From Diogma glabrata (taxonomy: Eukaryota > Arthropoda > Insecta > Diptera > Cylindrotomidae), in the NCBI GenBank assembly GCA_963693315.1, contig OY856187.1, forward strand, positions 378,338,553 through 378,402,552: 64,000 bases of DNA, written 5' to 3'. Positions 36,085-46,825 of this stretch are shown in pieces; the stretch's first letter is position 1; the number at the start of each line of letters is the position of its first letter. The notes below the pieces were generated by a model, which ran no database searches, had not been told where the DNA came from, and saw only the letters and a list, made by a program, of their open reading frames with translations. The translations under genes and the position numbers were made by a program.

Positions 36085-37644
36085 AAGAAAATATATGGAG
36101 GGGCTGAAATCTCACAGCTCTGAGATATCAAGACTTCGGTCTGGGTAAAAGATTTTGATATAGTTTTCGGCAAAAAACTTTCACGAGGACATGGTTTTTA
36201 GTTTTGGGCAGCGATATATATCAAACATTACTCTTTGTTAACGTACAAGTATTTTTTATATCTGCTTAAAAACTCATTACAAAACTAACACGAAATATCA
36301 ATACGTTGCCGGAAAATTATAATCCAAATCCAAAAATTTTGTTAAATTAAATAAAATCAAACTTTTTCAAAATTCCAAAAATATTCCAAAAACTAGAATG
36401 AAATCAAATATTTAAACTTTTTCTAAATTCCAATAATATTCCGAAAATTCTTAAAAATTCAAACTTTTTCCAAAATTCTAAAAATATTGCAAAAATTATT
36501 ACAAAATCAAAAATTAAAAGTTTTTTCAAAATTATAATAAAATCAAAAATTTTAAATTTTTCAAAATTCTAAAAATATTCCAAAAATTCTTACAAAATCA
36601 AAGAATGAAACTTTTTTCAAAATTCTAAATACATATCTATACAAAATTCAAAAATTCGAATTTTTTCAAAATTCTAAAAATATTGCAAAAATTATAACAA
36701 AATCAAAAATTGAAATCTTTTTCAAAATTCCAAAAATATTCCAAAAATTAGAATGAAATTAAATATTGAAACTTTTTCTAAATTCCAATAATAATCCAAA
36801 AATTCTTAAAAATTCAAACTTTTTCCAAAATTCTAAAAATATTCCAAAAATTATTTCAAAATCAAAAATACAATCTTTTTCAAAATTCCAAAAATATTTC
36901 AAAAACTATAACAAATTCAAAAATTTCCATGTTCAATTTCATGTTCAATTACATTTACGTCATAAAAACAGCTACATTTTTTCCCAAAAAATTGGCTAAA
37001 CAATAAATGAAATTATTTTTTGACACACTTGACATTATTTTTTGACAAACTTATAATGCCATATTTCTCAATAATAATAATAAAACTCATTTCAAACAAA
37101 CAATTAATTTTATTGTTTTTCCAAAAAATTGGGTAAAAAAAGAAATAAAAATCTTTCTTTTGACACACTTGACAACATTTTTTTGACAAACTTATAATGC
37201 AATAATTTAGTTTTTGATCTCACATACCAATCCCTACCATCAAGATTTCTCCAAATTTAATGTTCGTACTCATAATCACTTAAAATGAACGTTTTTTAAG
37301 CCAAAAATATGAAAATTTGCTATTTTTGACACACATAATGATTTTTTTGACACACTTCCGGTACAGTTATCGAACACAGCGTCCTTTCGGACCTGTCCCT
37401 TGAGTATACCTATTTTTAGAAAAATTTTGAAATCCCTCCAGCGGTTTTCCCTGCAGCGTAGGTAATGACGGCGGTCGGACGGCCAGACGGCCAGACGACC
37501 GGCCGGCAGATAGACATACATTTTTTTTTTGCCTTTTTAGAATTAGGAGGTCCTAAAACTTCAAGAAATGTCAAAAAAAGTGGGGCAAAGAATTTCACTT
37601 TGAGCTCATGAATGTAATACTTAGGTCTTTCAGACCGAAGTAAT
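36085..37644 (-). mobile_element. Dispersed family F, copy B
   Basis: On the minus strand it starts ATTACTTCGGTCTGAAAG (37644) and ends CAGCCCCTCCATAT (about 36091). It has the GC-rich block (37440-37510), two units of about 140 bp (TTATAATGC at about 37060 and 37195) and a long array of A/T-tract units (36350-36930). It is uninterrupted, about 1.56 kb, and shows what copy A looked like before the palindrome inserted. Ile/Phe/Lys-rich frames in it are repeat artefacts. Confidence 0.9.
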
Positions 37645-38300
37645 AACAAGTTAAAAGCGGATTTTTCAAATTTCGGATTTCGGTTCAAGCGGTTTTCCGG
37701 TTTTCAAAAAAATCTTTAATAACCAACCCCACCCCGGTCTGCAAGTAAACCTTATCCATCCTGGTGCTTTTTATTTTAATTTTTTTAAAACATTTAAGTT
37801 GAAAAACGCTAAATTTAATTGATTTTGATTGATGCAAAGAAAAATTATAATAATGTTTGTTGAAATTTTGTCATAATCGATTAATCCACCATACTCTTAC
37901 GAAGCTCTCGAGCTTAAAGAGATGTTTTTTATTTTTCAATTTGAAATTCGTATCATTGTAAAAGTTAATCTGGATTTACTGGTTGGAATATCTGTTTTTT
38001 AAACCGATGGAATATTTGTATCCTCCTTGTTAAAATCTAACCACAACGAAGGTTATATTTGTATATAAATAAAGTCCTTCAGCACAGAAAATTAATTATA
38101 AAAATCAAAAAATACTCTTGGAAAAGACATAAAATTTTTGAACGGGTTTGTGTTCCGGATCTGGTTGACATGTATCTAGCTTTATATATCTAACAAATTT
38201 TTTGTTCAGTATTATAACATGAATATTTGAAATATGAACAAAATTCTAAAACGACGATTTTGATTCACCAAATTGTTTCCTGGCACTGCTTTCAACTACC
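37645..38300. other. AT-rich DNA, nothing recognised
   Basis: No gene or repeat supported. Confidence 0.45.
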
Positions 38301-38510
38301 TTAAAGCCTCGTTAACACTAAGATAGTTTACAATCTACTATCCAGCGAGTTTACTAGCAGCTTGTAAGCTCGCTCAGTGTAATCATGTTTACAATAAAAC
38401 TAGCAGATCTACCGAAAAAGTTGATTGGTTGGATACTTTACAATCTACTCGCCAGCTTTTAAACTCGCCAACTAGCAGCTTGTAAACAATCTTAGTGTCA
38501 ATGAGGCTTA
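38301..38510. mobile_element. MITE, about 210 bp, TTAA-flanked
   Basis: The left end TTAAAGCCTCGTTAACACTA and the reverse complement of the right end, TTAAGCCTCATTGACACTAA, match and continue with AAGAT.GTTTACAA. TTAA at both ends suggests a piggyBac- or Kolobok-type target. Internal pieces such as ACTAGCAGCTTGTAA repeat. Confidence 0.75.
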
Positions 38511-40099
38511 ACAAACAAAACATATTCGAATTAAGAACCATATTTACCGACTAGATTTGCTTCGATACTGAAGGGTTTAGTTTAAGAAAGAAATAAAAAA
38601 AATACTTTAACAACTCTCCCTCGTCATCTCGAACAAAAAAACATTTATGTTAAGATTTCGTTTCTAATTAATTTTTTGGCCATTCATTTTCGAATTAAGA
38701 GTAAATTTATTATGATCATTTTGTGATTTTGCATTTAATATTTATAAATTTTGTTTAAATGGCATTGAATACTTTCTTTGTAATTAAAATCAAAAATATA
38801 TTTGCATGAGGCAATAATAAATAATATTGATGCTTTTTGATATAATATTAAATTAGTTTGAAGGATATATGTATACATTTTTTTTTCAGTTGATTTCTAT
38901 TACCGATCACTGTCCATTTATGGTAGAATAAAAGTAAAAAAGTAAACAAAAACAATTGTTTGGCATGTGCATTGAATTTAAATTTCCTTGAATAAAATTG
39001 GTTCTAATGATATTTACAAATTTATGATAATCTCAATCTTGAAACGAGATCTGTAAGAATTTATGATGTTTTTTTATTTGGTTGATTCTAAATATTGTTT
39101 CAAATAATTAACAACAATTTAAATTAATTCGAATTAAAAATAAAAAAAATATTTGTTGAGGTTGTACAATATTTTGTAGACAAATGATTTATACATAAAT
39201 CTTTGTTGTTTGGTTTTGCTTCGTTAGTTTTCTAGATTTTAATTAAGGTAATTTTGAATGCGCAGTAAAAAAAAGTGTAGTACGACAGTAATAAATATTA
39301 GATATCCAAATGTGATCTTGAACGAAATATGCATATTTCGGACATTCAAATATTTTGTATATTCTAAATATATAATTAGTTTTTCTGATTTCTTGAATCT
39401 TAATTCATATAAATATAACTCATTCATCTGCTAGATCAGAGCAAAGCTTTCGTCATGTTCGAATAATGCCATTGAAACTAGCCAGCTAAGTCTGAGATAT
39501 GGCGAATTTTCAACACCTTTTATAGTTTGATTCAACTTAACTTTTTAAACCTTAGAACAAATCATATGTATCTGTGTACAATTTTATTTTATTTTATCGC
39601 TCTTTATTCACAAGTTAAAATTTTTTTATTTTGTTCTTACTCCTAAGAAGAAAAAAAATGCTTCTTACTCCTAAATCGAAATAAATATTTTCTTTTCCAC
39701 AGTTAATTTTTGTTTTAAATTTAATGTTTTTTGCTATTTTCTTGCAAGAATTTAAGATAAGTTGTTAAAAGCCATAGACGAATTTCATAACTTCATGATA
39801 GATAGTCTAACATGTTTCCACTTATTTTTCACTGGAAAATAATGTTTTAATAATATCCACAGTTAATTAGTATATGAATTAACGTAAGATGTCACATATC
39901 ACTGGCAATAGCTGTGAAATATTTATCCAATTATATATCTTAGAAATGGTGGCGGTTGAACTTTATTTATAGTTAACGGTAGCATCCTCAATCCTAACCA
40001 CAGTATGTTGCTTGATGATGGCACATTATTGCTTGCTTGAAGAAACTTTCAAGACATTTTAAGGCGAATTATAATCCTTGAGGTGCGTTACGTTAAAAA
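38511..40099. other. AT-rich DNA, nothing recognised
   Basis: No gene, RNA or repeat that I can support. Confidence 0.5.
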
Positions 40100-40390
40100 C
40101 CGTGCGTTACATAATTGAGAAATATTCAACTAGCACTAGGTTAGTTAGCAACCAAATGTTAGTTTTGTTTTTGCAATTCTAAAAAAATGTTTTTTATTTC
40201 CTATTTTATTTTTATTTCCTCTATTCTATAATGAAATATTGGCATAATGTCGTATATATTATGTAATAGAATTTGTTGTTTAGTTATTCATTCTTTAAAA
40301 AAAAATATAAAAAAAAATAAAAAAATGTGCGTCCATCAACTCCAGAACGCATGTTTTTGTGGGACGTAGGTCTTAAAATATTTTTTACAC
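40100..40390 (+). repeat. dispersed repeat pair, copy 1 (partner 58449-58740)
   Basis: It aligns with 58449-58740 in the same orientation, diverged: GTGCGTTACAT, CTTTTATTTC.ATTTATTTC, TATTATGT.ATAGAATTTG, GAA.GCATGTT.TTGTGG and TAGGTCTTA-like blocks occur in the same order. The family is unknown. Confidence 0.6.
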
Positions 40391-40401
40391 AAATTATCTT
40401 A

Positions 40402-41170
40402 TCTTATATATATATAAAAATCACATGTCACGATGTTTGTCCGCGATAAACTCCGCAACAACGTAAACAATCTTAATAAAATTGTGTTCAGTGTGTGTAT
40501 AATGGTCCAACTTGAGAGATAGGATAGTTTTTATTTTGATTGAACGCCTAAATATTTTTTAATTACGAATTAAATGTTAAATATGGATAGTTCATAAGCA
40601 AACTTTCAGATGGCGGCGTAAGTTAATTAATTTACTGTCAAACCTACTTTATCGACTTTTTAATCATCCATGTAGGGCCCATATAGACTATCATATGTTA
40701 TTGAGCGATTATTTTGTTCCGGTATTTGCTGCAATGGCACTGCAAAAGGGGGAAAAGAAACGAAATTCAATAAAATTTATATGGGATTTCATACAAAACA
40801 CAACTTGAATAATTTTAAAAATTATCTATGAAATTTCTCATTTTGCTACAATTAAATAATTTAAATTTCTTTTGGCGCTGCAAAAGGGGGAAAAGAGAAT
40901 AAATTCAATAAAATTTATATGGGATTTCATTTCAAAACACAACTTGAATAATTTTAAAAATTATCTATGAAATTTCTCATTATACTACAATTAAATAATT
41001 TAAGTTTCTTTATGATCTATTACTGACAATTACTGACAATATTGAGCATAATATATAAAATACTTTATTTTCTTCTGTCCGTAAAAGAAATACGAAAATA
41101 GGTTAAATTTTTCATACAAGTTTGTATGGGAAATTTTGGCAATGTTCATGTTTGAGCGACTTAAGAATAA
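40402..41170 (+). mobile_element. Helitron 5'-end fragment, first of two
   Basis: It starts A|TCTTATATATATATAAAA and shares CACGATGTTTGTCCGCGAT, AGCTTGAGAGATAGGATAG-type and AATGCCTAAATATTTTTT-type blocks with the element starting at 41171. No 3' terminus (CTRR) lies before the second 5' end. It includes a 138-bp tandem duplication (40736-41011). Confidence 0.78.
40736..41011 (+). repeat. 138-bp tandem duplication
   Basis: Units begin GGCACTGCAAAAGGGGGAAA (40736) and GGCGCTGCAAAAGGGGGAAA (40874) and stay similar throughout, including ATTTATATGGGATTTCAT. Confidence 0.92.
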
Positions 41171-41423
41171 TCTTATATATATAAAAATCACGTGTCACGA
41201 TGTTTGTCCGCGATGAACTCCGTAACTACGTAACCAATCTTAGTGAAATTTTGTACAATGTGTGTATGATGGTCCAGCTTGAGAGATAGGATAGTTATTA
41301 TCTTGATTAAATGCCTAAATATTTTTTAATTGTATATTAAATGTTAAATATGGATTGTTCATATGCCAACTTTCAGATGGCAGCGTAAATCAATTTATTC
41401 AATTGATAGTAAACTTCAGGCGT

Positions 41424-41646
41424 GCTATACACCTGAGCTAAACTATGCGAAATATGCGAACTATGTTTTTAAAAAAGTAATGTTTTAATGCGAATAAAGC
41501 TTTTTCAAAAAAATGTAATGTTTCCGTTTTTCTTTTCTTTTTTAAATATTTTGTTTCTGTAATGTTTTTTTCTATAATTACGTTATATACATTATTTTTT
41601 AAAAACATAGTTCGCTTTTTTTAATAGTTTAGCTCAGGTGTATAGC
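41424..41646. mobile_element. MITE, about 223 bp, inside the Helitron
   Basis: The left GCTATACACCTGAGCTAAAC and the reverse complement of the right end match for 22 bp and then AGCGAACTATGTTTTTAAAA-like blocks. Termini TATACACC...GGTGTATA could include a TA duplication. Confidence 0.8.
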
Positions 41647-42082
41647 GCTTAACTTCGTATAAGGACATTATTAGACTATCAAATTTGTTTTAGTAAAAAA
41701 GTTTTGTTTTATATTTGATAATAAACGAAAAGCATATTATGCTATGTCAAATACGTTACCAAAGATTATTAACAATTTTGTGGAGGTTATATATTAATTA
41801 TAGTAGTGCTATAAAGTATCGAAATCTGTAAAAAATTAGGGTATTGGTTTTTATAAAGTTTGAATAAAAATAAGAGTAAAAATAAAGAAAATAATAATTT
41901 AAATTTATTTTTTTATTTTTTTAAATTTTTCATTGGTCTTCAATGTTAATTTACAAAAATCATTATCAAATTGAAAAATACACTTATACGTATTGCTAAT
42001 TAAAATAGAACGATTAGAGGTAAAAAAATTGTCATCAAAACTGGATGAAAAACTAGCAAAGTTTATTTTACAACCTTTATGC

Positions 42083-42600
42083 TTGATTTATAGTCGGTAA
42101 CTTTAACTTAACGTAAAGTACAAATATGTACAATATGTATGAAAATGCACTAGAACATTTATAGTCGGTACGTAAACTTAACGTTAACTTAACGTAAAGT
42201 TCATTTCATTCTATCTTAAGGATTTTTTGACGTTTAGTATAAAAACTGAAGAAAACTAATATTTAATTGCAAGTGTCCATAAAAATAAAATTTTATTTAT
42301 TAAAAAATGCAAAAGATATAAAAAGAGCGACTTTAATTAAAGCCAAATATTAGCATGAAATTAATATGAAAATAAAGTTTTTTATTTTTAAATTTTGTAT
42401 CAAATGTTTATTTCGAATTTATTATTTTAAATTTTGATTGTGAAATCAGTTTGTTACTTTTAAAGCATTGATTGATTTATAAAATTGATTACAAAACCAA
42501 AATTAATATCAAATCAAACGTCAAAGAATACCTAATTTCTTACCAACCTTAAATCAAAATTTTGTATAGAGTCTTAAGTTACGGTTAAGTTAAAGTTAAC
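42083..42600. repeat. Short direct and inverted repeats around AACTTAACGTAAAG
   Basis: TTTATAGTCGGTA occurs at about 42088 and 42158, each followed by AACTTAACGTAAAG. An inverted related stretch GGTTAAGTTAAAGTTAACGT lies near 42575. The three could be ends of a small decayed inverted-repeat element of about 500 bp. Confidence 0.5.
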
Positions 42601-42972
42601 GTCAACTCTCCAATTTCATGTCAAATTTTTTTTATTGACCAATATATAGATAGTGTGATATACGCCTCATAAATTTGGGTTAGCCAATAGATGGTGCCAT
42701 ATTTGTATTTCAAAAATTGGTTTTAATGTTAAAGTTTTCCAAATACACAACGCTTGCTTTTTCCAATTGTCGTGTATTATTTTTTCATTGGTGATTGGTG
42801 ATAATTATTTTAATTGGTTTTTTTTAAATATCGGTTTATGCGCGTAGCTTGCTTTGATCAATGTTTTTTTTCGTTGAATATAATTTTATGAAATAGAAAA
42901 ATGAATGTATAATATTTTATTAAAATAATATGTCAAATATTTTGAAATAGCACATTTTTTTGGAAATTTTAG

Positions 42973-43194
42973 GTGAAAAAGATGATGAACAATGTCGTTG
43001 AAGCTACAATTTTGAATGGAAAATTCAAAGTGGAAGATGTACTGTTGCTACGTATTTCAATGATCGCAACAGATATGGCATTTGAATTCAAACGTTTAGT
43101 TTCCAATGCGACTCGCTTTTGCATCAACAACTCAAGACGAGTTTTCTTGAATTTTCTTTCTTATGAGATACCGACAATATGCGACGGGTTATAA
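42973..43194 (+). pseudogene. Helitron helicase C-terminal remnant
   Basis: The frame reads NNVVEATILNGKF then VEDVLLLRISMIATDMAFEF and KRL. This fits the late part of the PIF1-like helicase of Helitron Rep-Hel proteins (NNVVEA.IL.G...G..V.IPRI.M.PTD.PF.FKRLQFP.R.AFA.TINK.QGQ, from memory). After KRL a one-base deletion shifts the frame: FPMRLAFA is readable in another frame near 43107, followed by a degraded QGQ region. The rest of helicase and the Rep nuclease are missing. Its presence inside a TC...CTAG element independently supports the Helitron call. Confidence 0.85.
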
Positions 43195-43496
43195 TGTTAA
43201 ATAAACAAAAGGTTTACACTATTTGGTGTAAAATAAAAAGTTTTTAGAGATTTTTAGAGTGATTAAGCTAAAGTAATTATTTTAACTCACATGAGTTTTG
43301 CAATTTTAAAGCATTTTTTATTTTCTCTCAGAAAAACTTCTTTAAAACAGTTTTTGTGTGTTTCGTGTCGGGAACAAATACAATTTACAATTGTATAATC
43401 ACAGATGAAGAATTCAATTTAAATAAATATGCGATAATGAAGTTTCAATTTAGAAATTATCTGAAAGGAAATTGAAATATGTTTCGTTGTTGTTTC

Positions 43497-43572
43497 ATCC
43501 ACTGTGGCTGAGTCTGTAAGATGGCTTTGAACTATGATGTCTCTGATGAGCGTGAGTTCAATCCCGACAATA
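43497..43572 (+). repeat. tRNA-like SINE fragment
   Basis: ATCCACTGTGGCTGAGTCTG, TCTCTGATGAGCG and box-B-like GAGTTCAATCCC occur in the same order as in family S. The sequence is diverged and its 3' part is unclear. Confidence 0.55.
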
Positions 43573-44240
43573 ACTATTTATTATCGGGAATAATACTTTT
43601 AATAATTACTTTGAGCAATAATTACTCACAAATTCGCTTAAAAATTAATATTCCATTAATGTTGTCCATATATGGAACATATATGCCAATATATTGACCG
43701 TGTGTAAGATATTAGCTTCGCATTGATTTGCAACATTCAATAATAATGACTTTAAAATGACTTAAAATGTTGACTAAATAGAAATATTTCTTATCCTATG
43801 AATTCAAATCCTATGAATTCATATACAAAAACTTCCAAATAATTTTGATTTTTTTTGCATCACTTCTTTTATTCCTTTTTTGCATCACTTCTTCTATACC
43901 TTCATCGAATGTATTGTCGCTATTCTTACTGCACTTGCTGACCATAAAATCATATACCGATCAAAATTTTTTGCAACGTTTTTAGTAACCTACCGGTAAA
44001 GAAAGCGTATATTAAACCGCATGAGCACTGTGAAAATTTATATATTCTTTGTTTTATATATAATACTATTTTTTATATTTTACTGATCAACTAGAGTGCT
44101 GATCCTTTTACATTCATATTAAAAAAAAAAAATAGAAAACCATTTCTCATTACTACTCTTTGAAATTATTGCTACGTCAACAAAATGTATACATACAAAC
44201 TTTATTTATAGGCGTAGCAAAGCACACCGGGTCCCGCTAG

Positions 44241-45047
44241 TATTATATAAAGTTCAATTCGATTCCCTCATTTGCGGGAGCGGCTTGCACATTTTACTCC
44301 CTAGGGAATAAAAAATAGAAAACTTTAAATGATTTGATTTGGTTTTAAATATCATAACTATATTGTGGTTGTGCAAAAGGCTGTGTGGGCCCTCAGGCTT
44401 TTTACTCGGGCTACCACCGCGGGAAAAAATGTGCACTCCTCTTCAGCTTGGTGTATAATCTACTATAATGTGTAATTATAACACATATTGTAATAATGTG
44501 TTTACATCATGAAATCTTCATACAATAAATGTTGTACTTTAAAAAAAATTTTTGTTATAAACACGCTTCTGTTTATACCGGGCTGTTATCAATTTGTAAA
44601 AATAAACTATCAAATGGTCTCTGGCCCAAGAAAATCTCTAATTCAATTTAATTGGTCATTATAAAGACCAAAACCTCAGAAAATATCTATATATGTAAAT
44701 AAAAATAGAAACAAAATAGTAAAAATAAAAGAAAGACTTAGCTTAAAAGTTGTTGATTGTAGAACATTCGATCCTCTTGTCCAATAAAACAATCAGCTAA
44801 ACCGTTTAGCACAGGATTGATGAAAATTTATCGCAAACTTTGACTGTCGACATATTTGTTTCTGTTTCACTAAACTTTTTCCATATTCTACAAATAATAA
44901 CTACTTTATAACTCAACACCTTTTAATCCAGAAGCAAGCGCTAAGTTTTCCCTTGTTAAAATGTATGACATCGATAAACGGAATGATCAAATCAAAACTT
45001 TCTTTCTCTAAACTTGTATTATGGTTTATTTTCCATAAACTATTAGT
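44241..45047. other. AT-rich DNA, nothing recognised
   Basis: No gene or repeat that I can support. Confidence 0.45.
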
Positions 45048-45570
45048 CCCTGTGCCCACGCCGATTTTATTTGATGATTACCACATATTTTATACTTCGT
45101 GAGGCGCCTGTCCTTGACGACTCCGAAAACTTTTGTTCTGCCATTTTCCTCGATTTGGCCGCTTTTTCGTTCGGAATGCTTCGAAAAATGCCGATTGCCC
45201 GCGAGCTTGTAAGTTTGCCACAACAATTTTTTTTAAACTATAGTAGGTAGAATTTTGTTTTAAAACACGAAGGTAACCTTGTCCGTCAAAAATATGTCTG
45301 CTATTCTTGAGTCCGACAGTTGACATTTTGGAATGTTGGAGTTGTCGGATTCAACAAAAGCCTTCGTGTTCTTAAAAAAATATCCACCATCCTTAGTTCA
45401 AAAAAATGTTGGTAGTAAATTTACAAGATCGCGGACAATCGGCATTTTTAAAAAGCGGCCAAATCGAGGAAAATGACAAATTAAAAGTTTTCGGACTCAT
45501 CAACGGCATGCGCCTCACAAAGTATAAAATATGTGGTAACCATCCTATGAAATAGGCGTGGCTCAGGAAC
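45048..45570. mobile_element. MITE, 523 bp, TA target duplication
   Basis: Left GTCCCTGTGCCCACGCC and right (reverse complement) GTTCCTGAGCCACGCC are flanked by TA at 45046-45047 and 45571-45572. The arms extend over 200 bp with shared CCACATATTTTATACTT and TTTTCCTCGATTTGGCCGC, so the whole element folds back. The overlapping frames at 45026-45326 come from the repeat. Confidence 0.85.
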
Positions 45571-46397
45571 TATATGTTTTCTTTACTAATCTTATATATT
45601 AATACGCTAAAAAAAACTTTGTACAGCCTAAGGCTTTTTTATTCGAATTTTGATTCATTTCAAATTTTCACTGCTAACTGATATTAGTGTAACTTAGATG
45701 TTAAAGATTTTTGGGATTTTTCGGATCATAAATAAAAAAGTTATAGACGAATTAAAATGCATTTTTGAATTTAATAGCCTCCCACATACAATATGAAAAT
45801 GGAATTTCCCAAGTATATATTTTTTTTCACAAAAACAATAAACAGGCTACAGACCTTCAATAAATTTGACAATCAATTCGAAAACGAAAACAAACGAAAT
45901 AAAATTTAGTGTAAAAATCCCTTTAATTTTATTTCGTTTATTTTTGTTTTCAATTGATTGACAAATTGATTGAAGGTCTGTCAGCCTGCTTTAAGAGAAT
46001 ATAAAAAAATTAAATTTAGTATTTTATATTTTTTTTCAAATTTCAATTTAGTTTATGAATTGATTTAGGAGTGAATAGACGTAATATTTTCCATTGTTCT
46101 TTTACTATAGGAGTGGATAGACGTAATATTTTTCTATGAATGTTGTGAATGAATAAATGAATTGCACGTGATATTTATCATTTTAAAATTCATGTGTTTG
46201 TTAAATTTGTCAGATGAAGATAGAATTGATTCGACGTAATAATGGTATGAGTGAGTTTATATTATTTTTCTTTGTTTTTTTATTATTATTATTTTTCTTT
46301 GATTTTCTTTGATTTTCTTTGATTTAATTATTATGGTGTTAATGGTGAAATGAACGTTGTTAAATGACGTATTATTTTGCTACGTTTTTTATTATTA
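45571..46397. other. AT-rich DNA with small repeats
   Basis: No gene. CAATTGATTGACAA/TTGTCAATCAATTCG-type inverted blocks lie at 45855-45980 and a GATTTTCTTT 10-bp repeat at 46295-46325. GAGTGGATAGACGTAATATTTT-like sequence is duplicated near 46071 and 46111. Confidence 0.5.
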
Positions 46398-46825
46398 CTA
46401 GGAGGGCCCGGCGTGCTTCGCTACGCTTATAAATAAAGACATTTTGTTGACGTAGAAGCAATTATTTCAAAAAGTGGTAATGAGAAATGCTAGCATTTAA
46501 TTTTTAATTTTTCTTTTTAAATATATGAATGAAAAATAATCAGAACTCTAGATGATCAGTTCGGATATATGAAAAATTAGCGATCAAATATGTTTTCAAG
46601 TAAGCTTATTTGATCTCTAACTTATTTGATCGCTAATTTTTTATATATCTGAACTGATCAGCTAGAGTTCTGATCATTTTCATTCATATATTTAAATAGA
46701 AAAATTGAAAATTATATGCTAGCATTTCTCATTACCACTTTTTGAAATCATTGCTTCTACGTCAACAAAATGTCTACGCAAAAACTTTATTTATAGACGT
46801 AGCGAAGCCCGCCGGGCCCTCCTAG
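46398..46825. mobile_element. Palindromic unit of two Helitron 3' ends
   Basis: Each side ends in CTAG (46398-46401 read on the minus strand; 46822-46825 on the plus strand), preceded by GCCGGGCCCTC and GTAGCGAAGC.CGCCGG. The arms are about 205 bp and match each other and the 3' end of the Helitron at 44100-44240 (CTGATC.ACTAGAGT.CTGATC, TTTCTCATTAC, GACGT AGAAGC-type blocks). The flanking bases are A on the left and T on the right, as for a single Helitron insertion between A and T. Confidence 0.88.

Larger units (their letters stand above)
41171..44240 (+). mobile_element. Helitron, 3.07 kb, mostly eroded
   Basis: The 5' end TCTTATATATATAAAAATCA follows an A (41170). The 3' end CACCGGGTCCCGCTAG stops at 44240 before a T, matching the Helitron rule of 5'-TC, 3'-CTRR and insertion between A and T. 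The start resembles insect Helitron 5' ends I know (TATATA-rich, then CACGATGTTTGTCCGCG). A helicase remnant lies at 42973-43160. A MITE (41424-41646), a SINE-like stretch (43497-43572) and repeats at 42083-42200 are internal. No Rep domain is visible, so it is non-autonomous. Confidence 0.85.
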
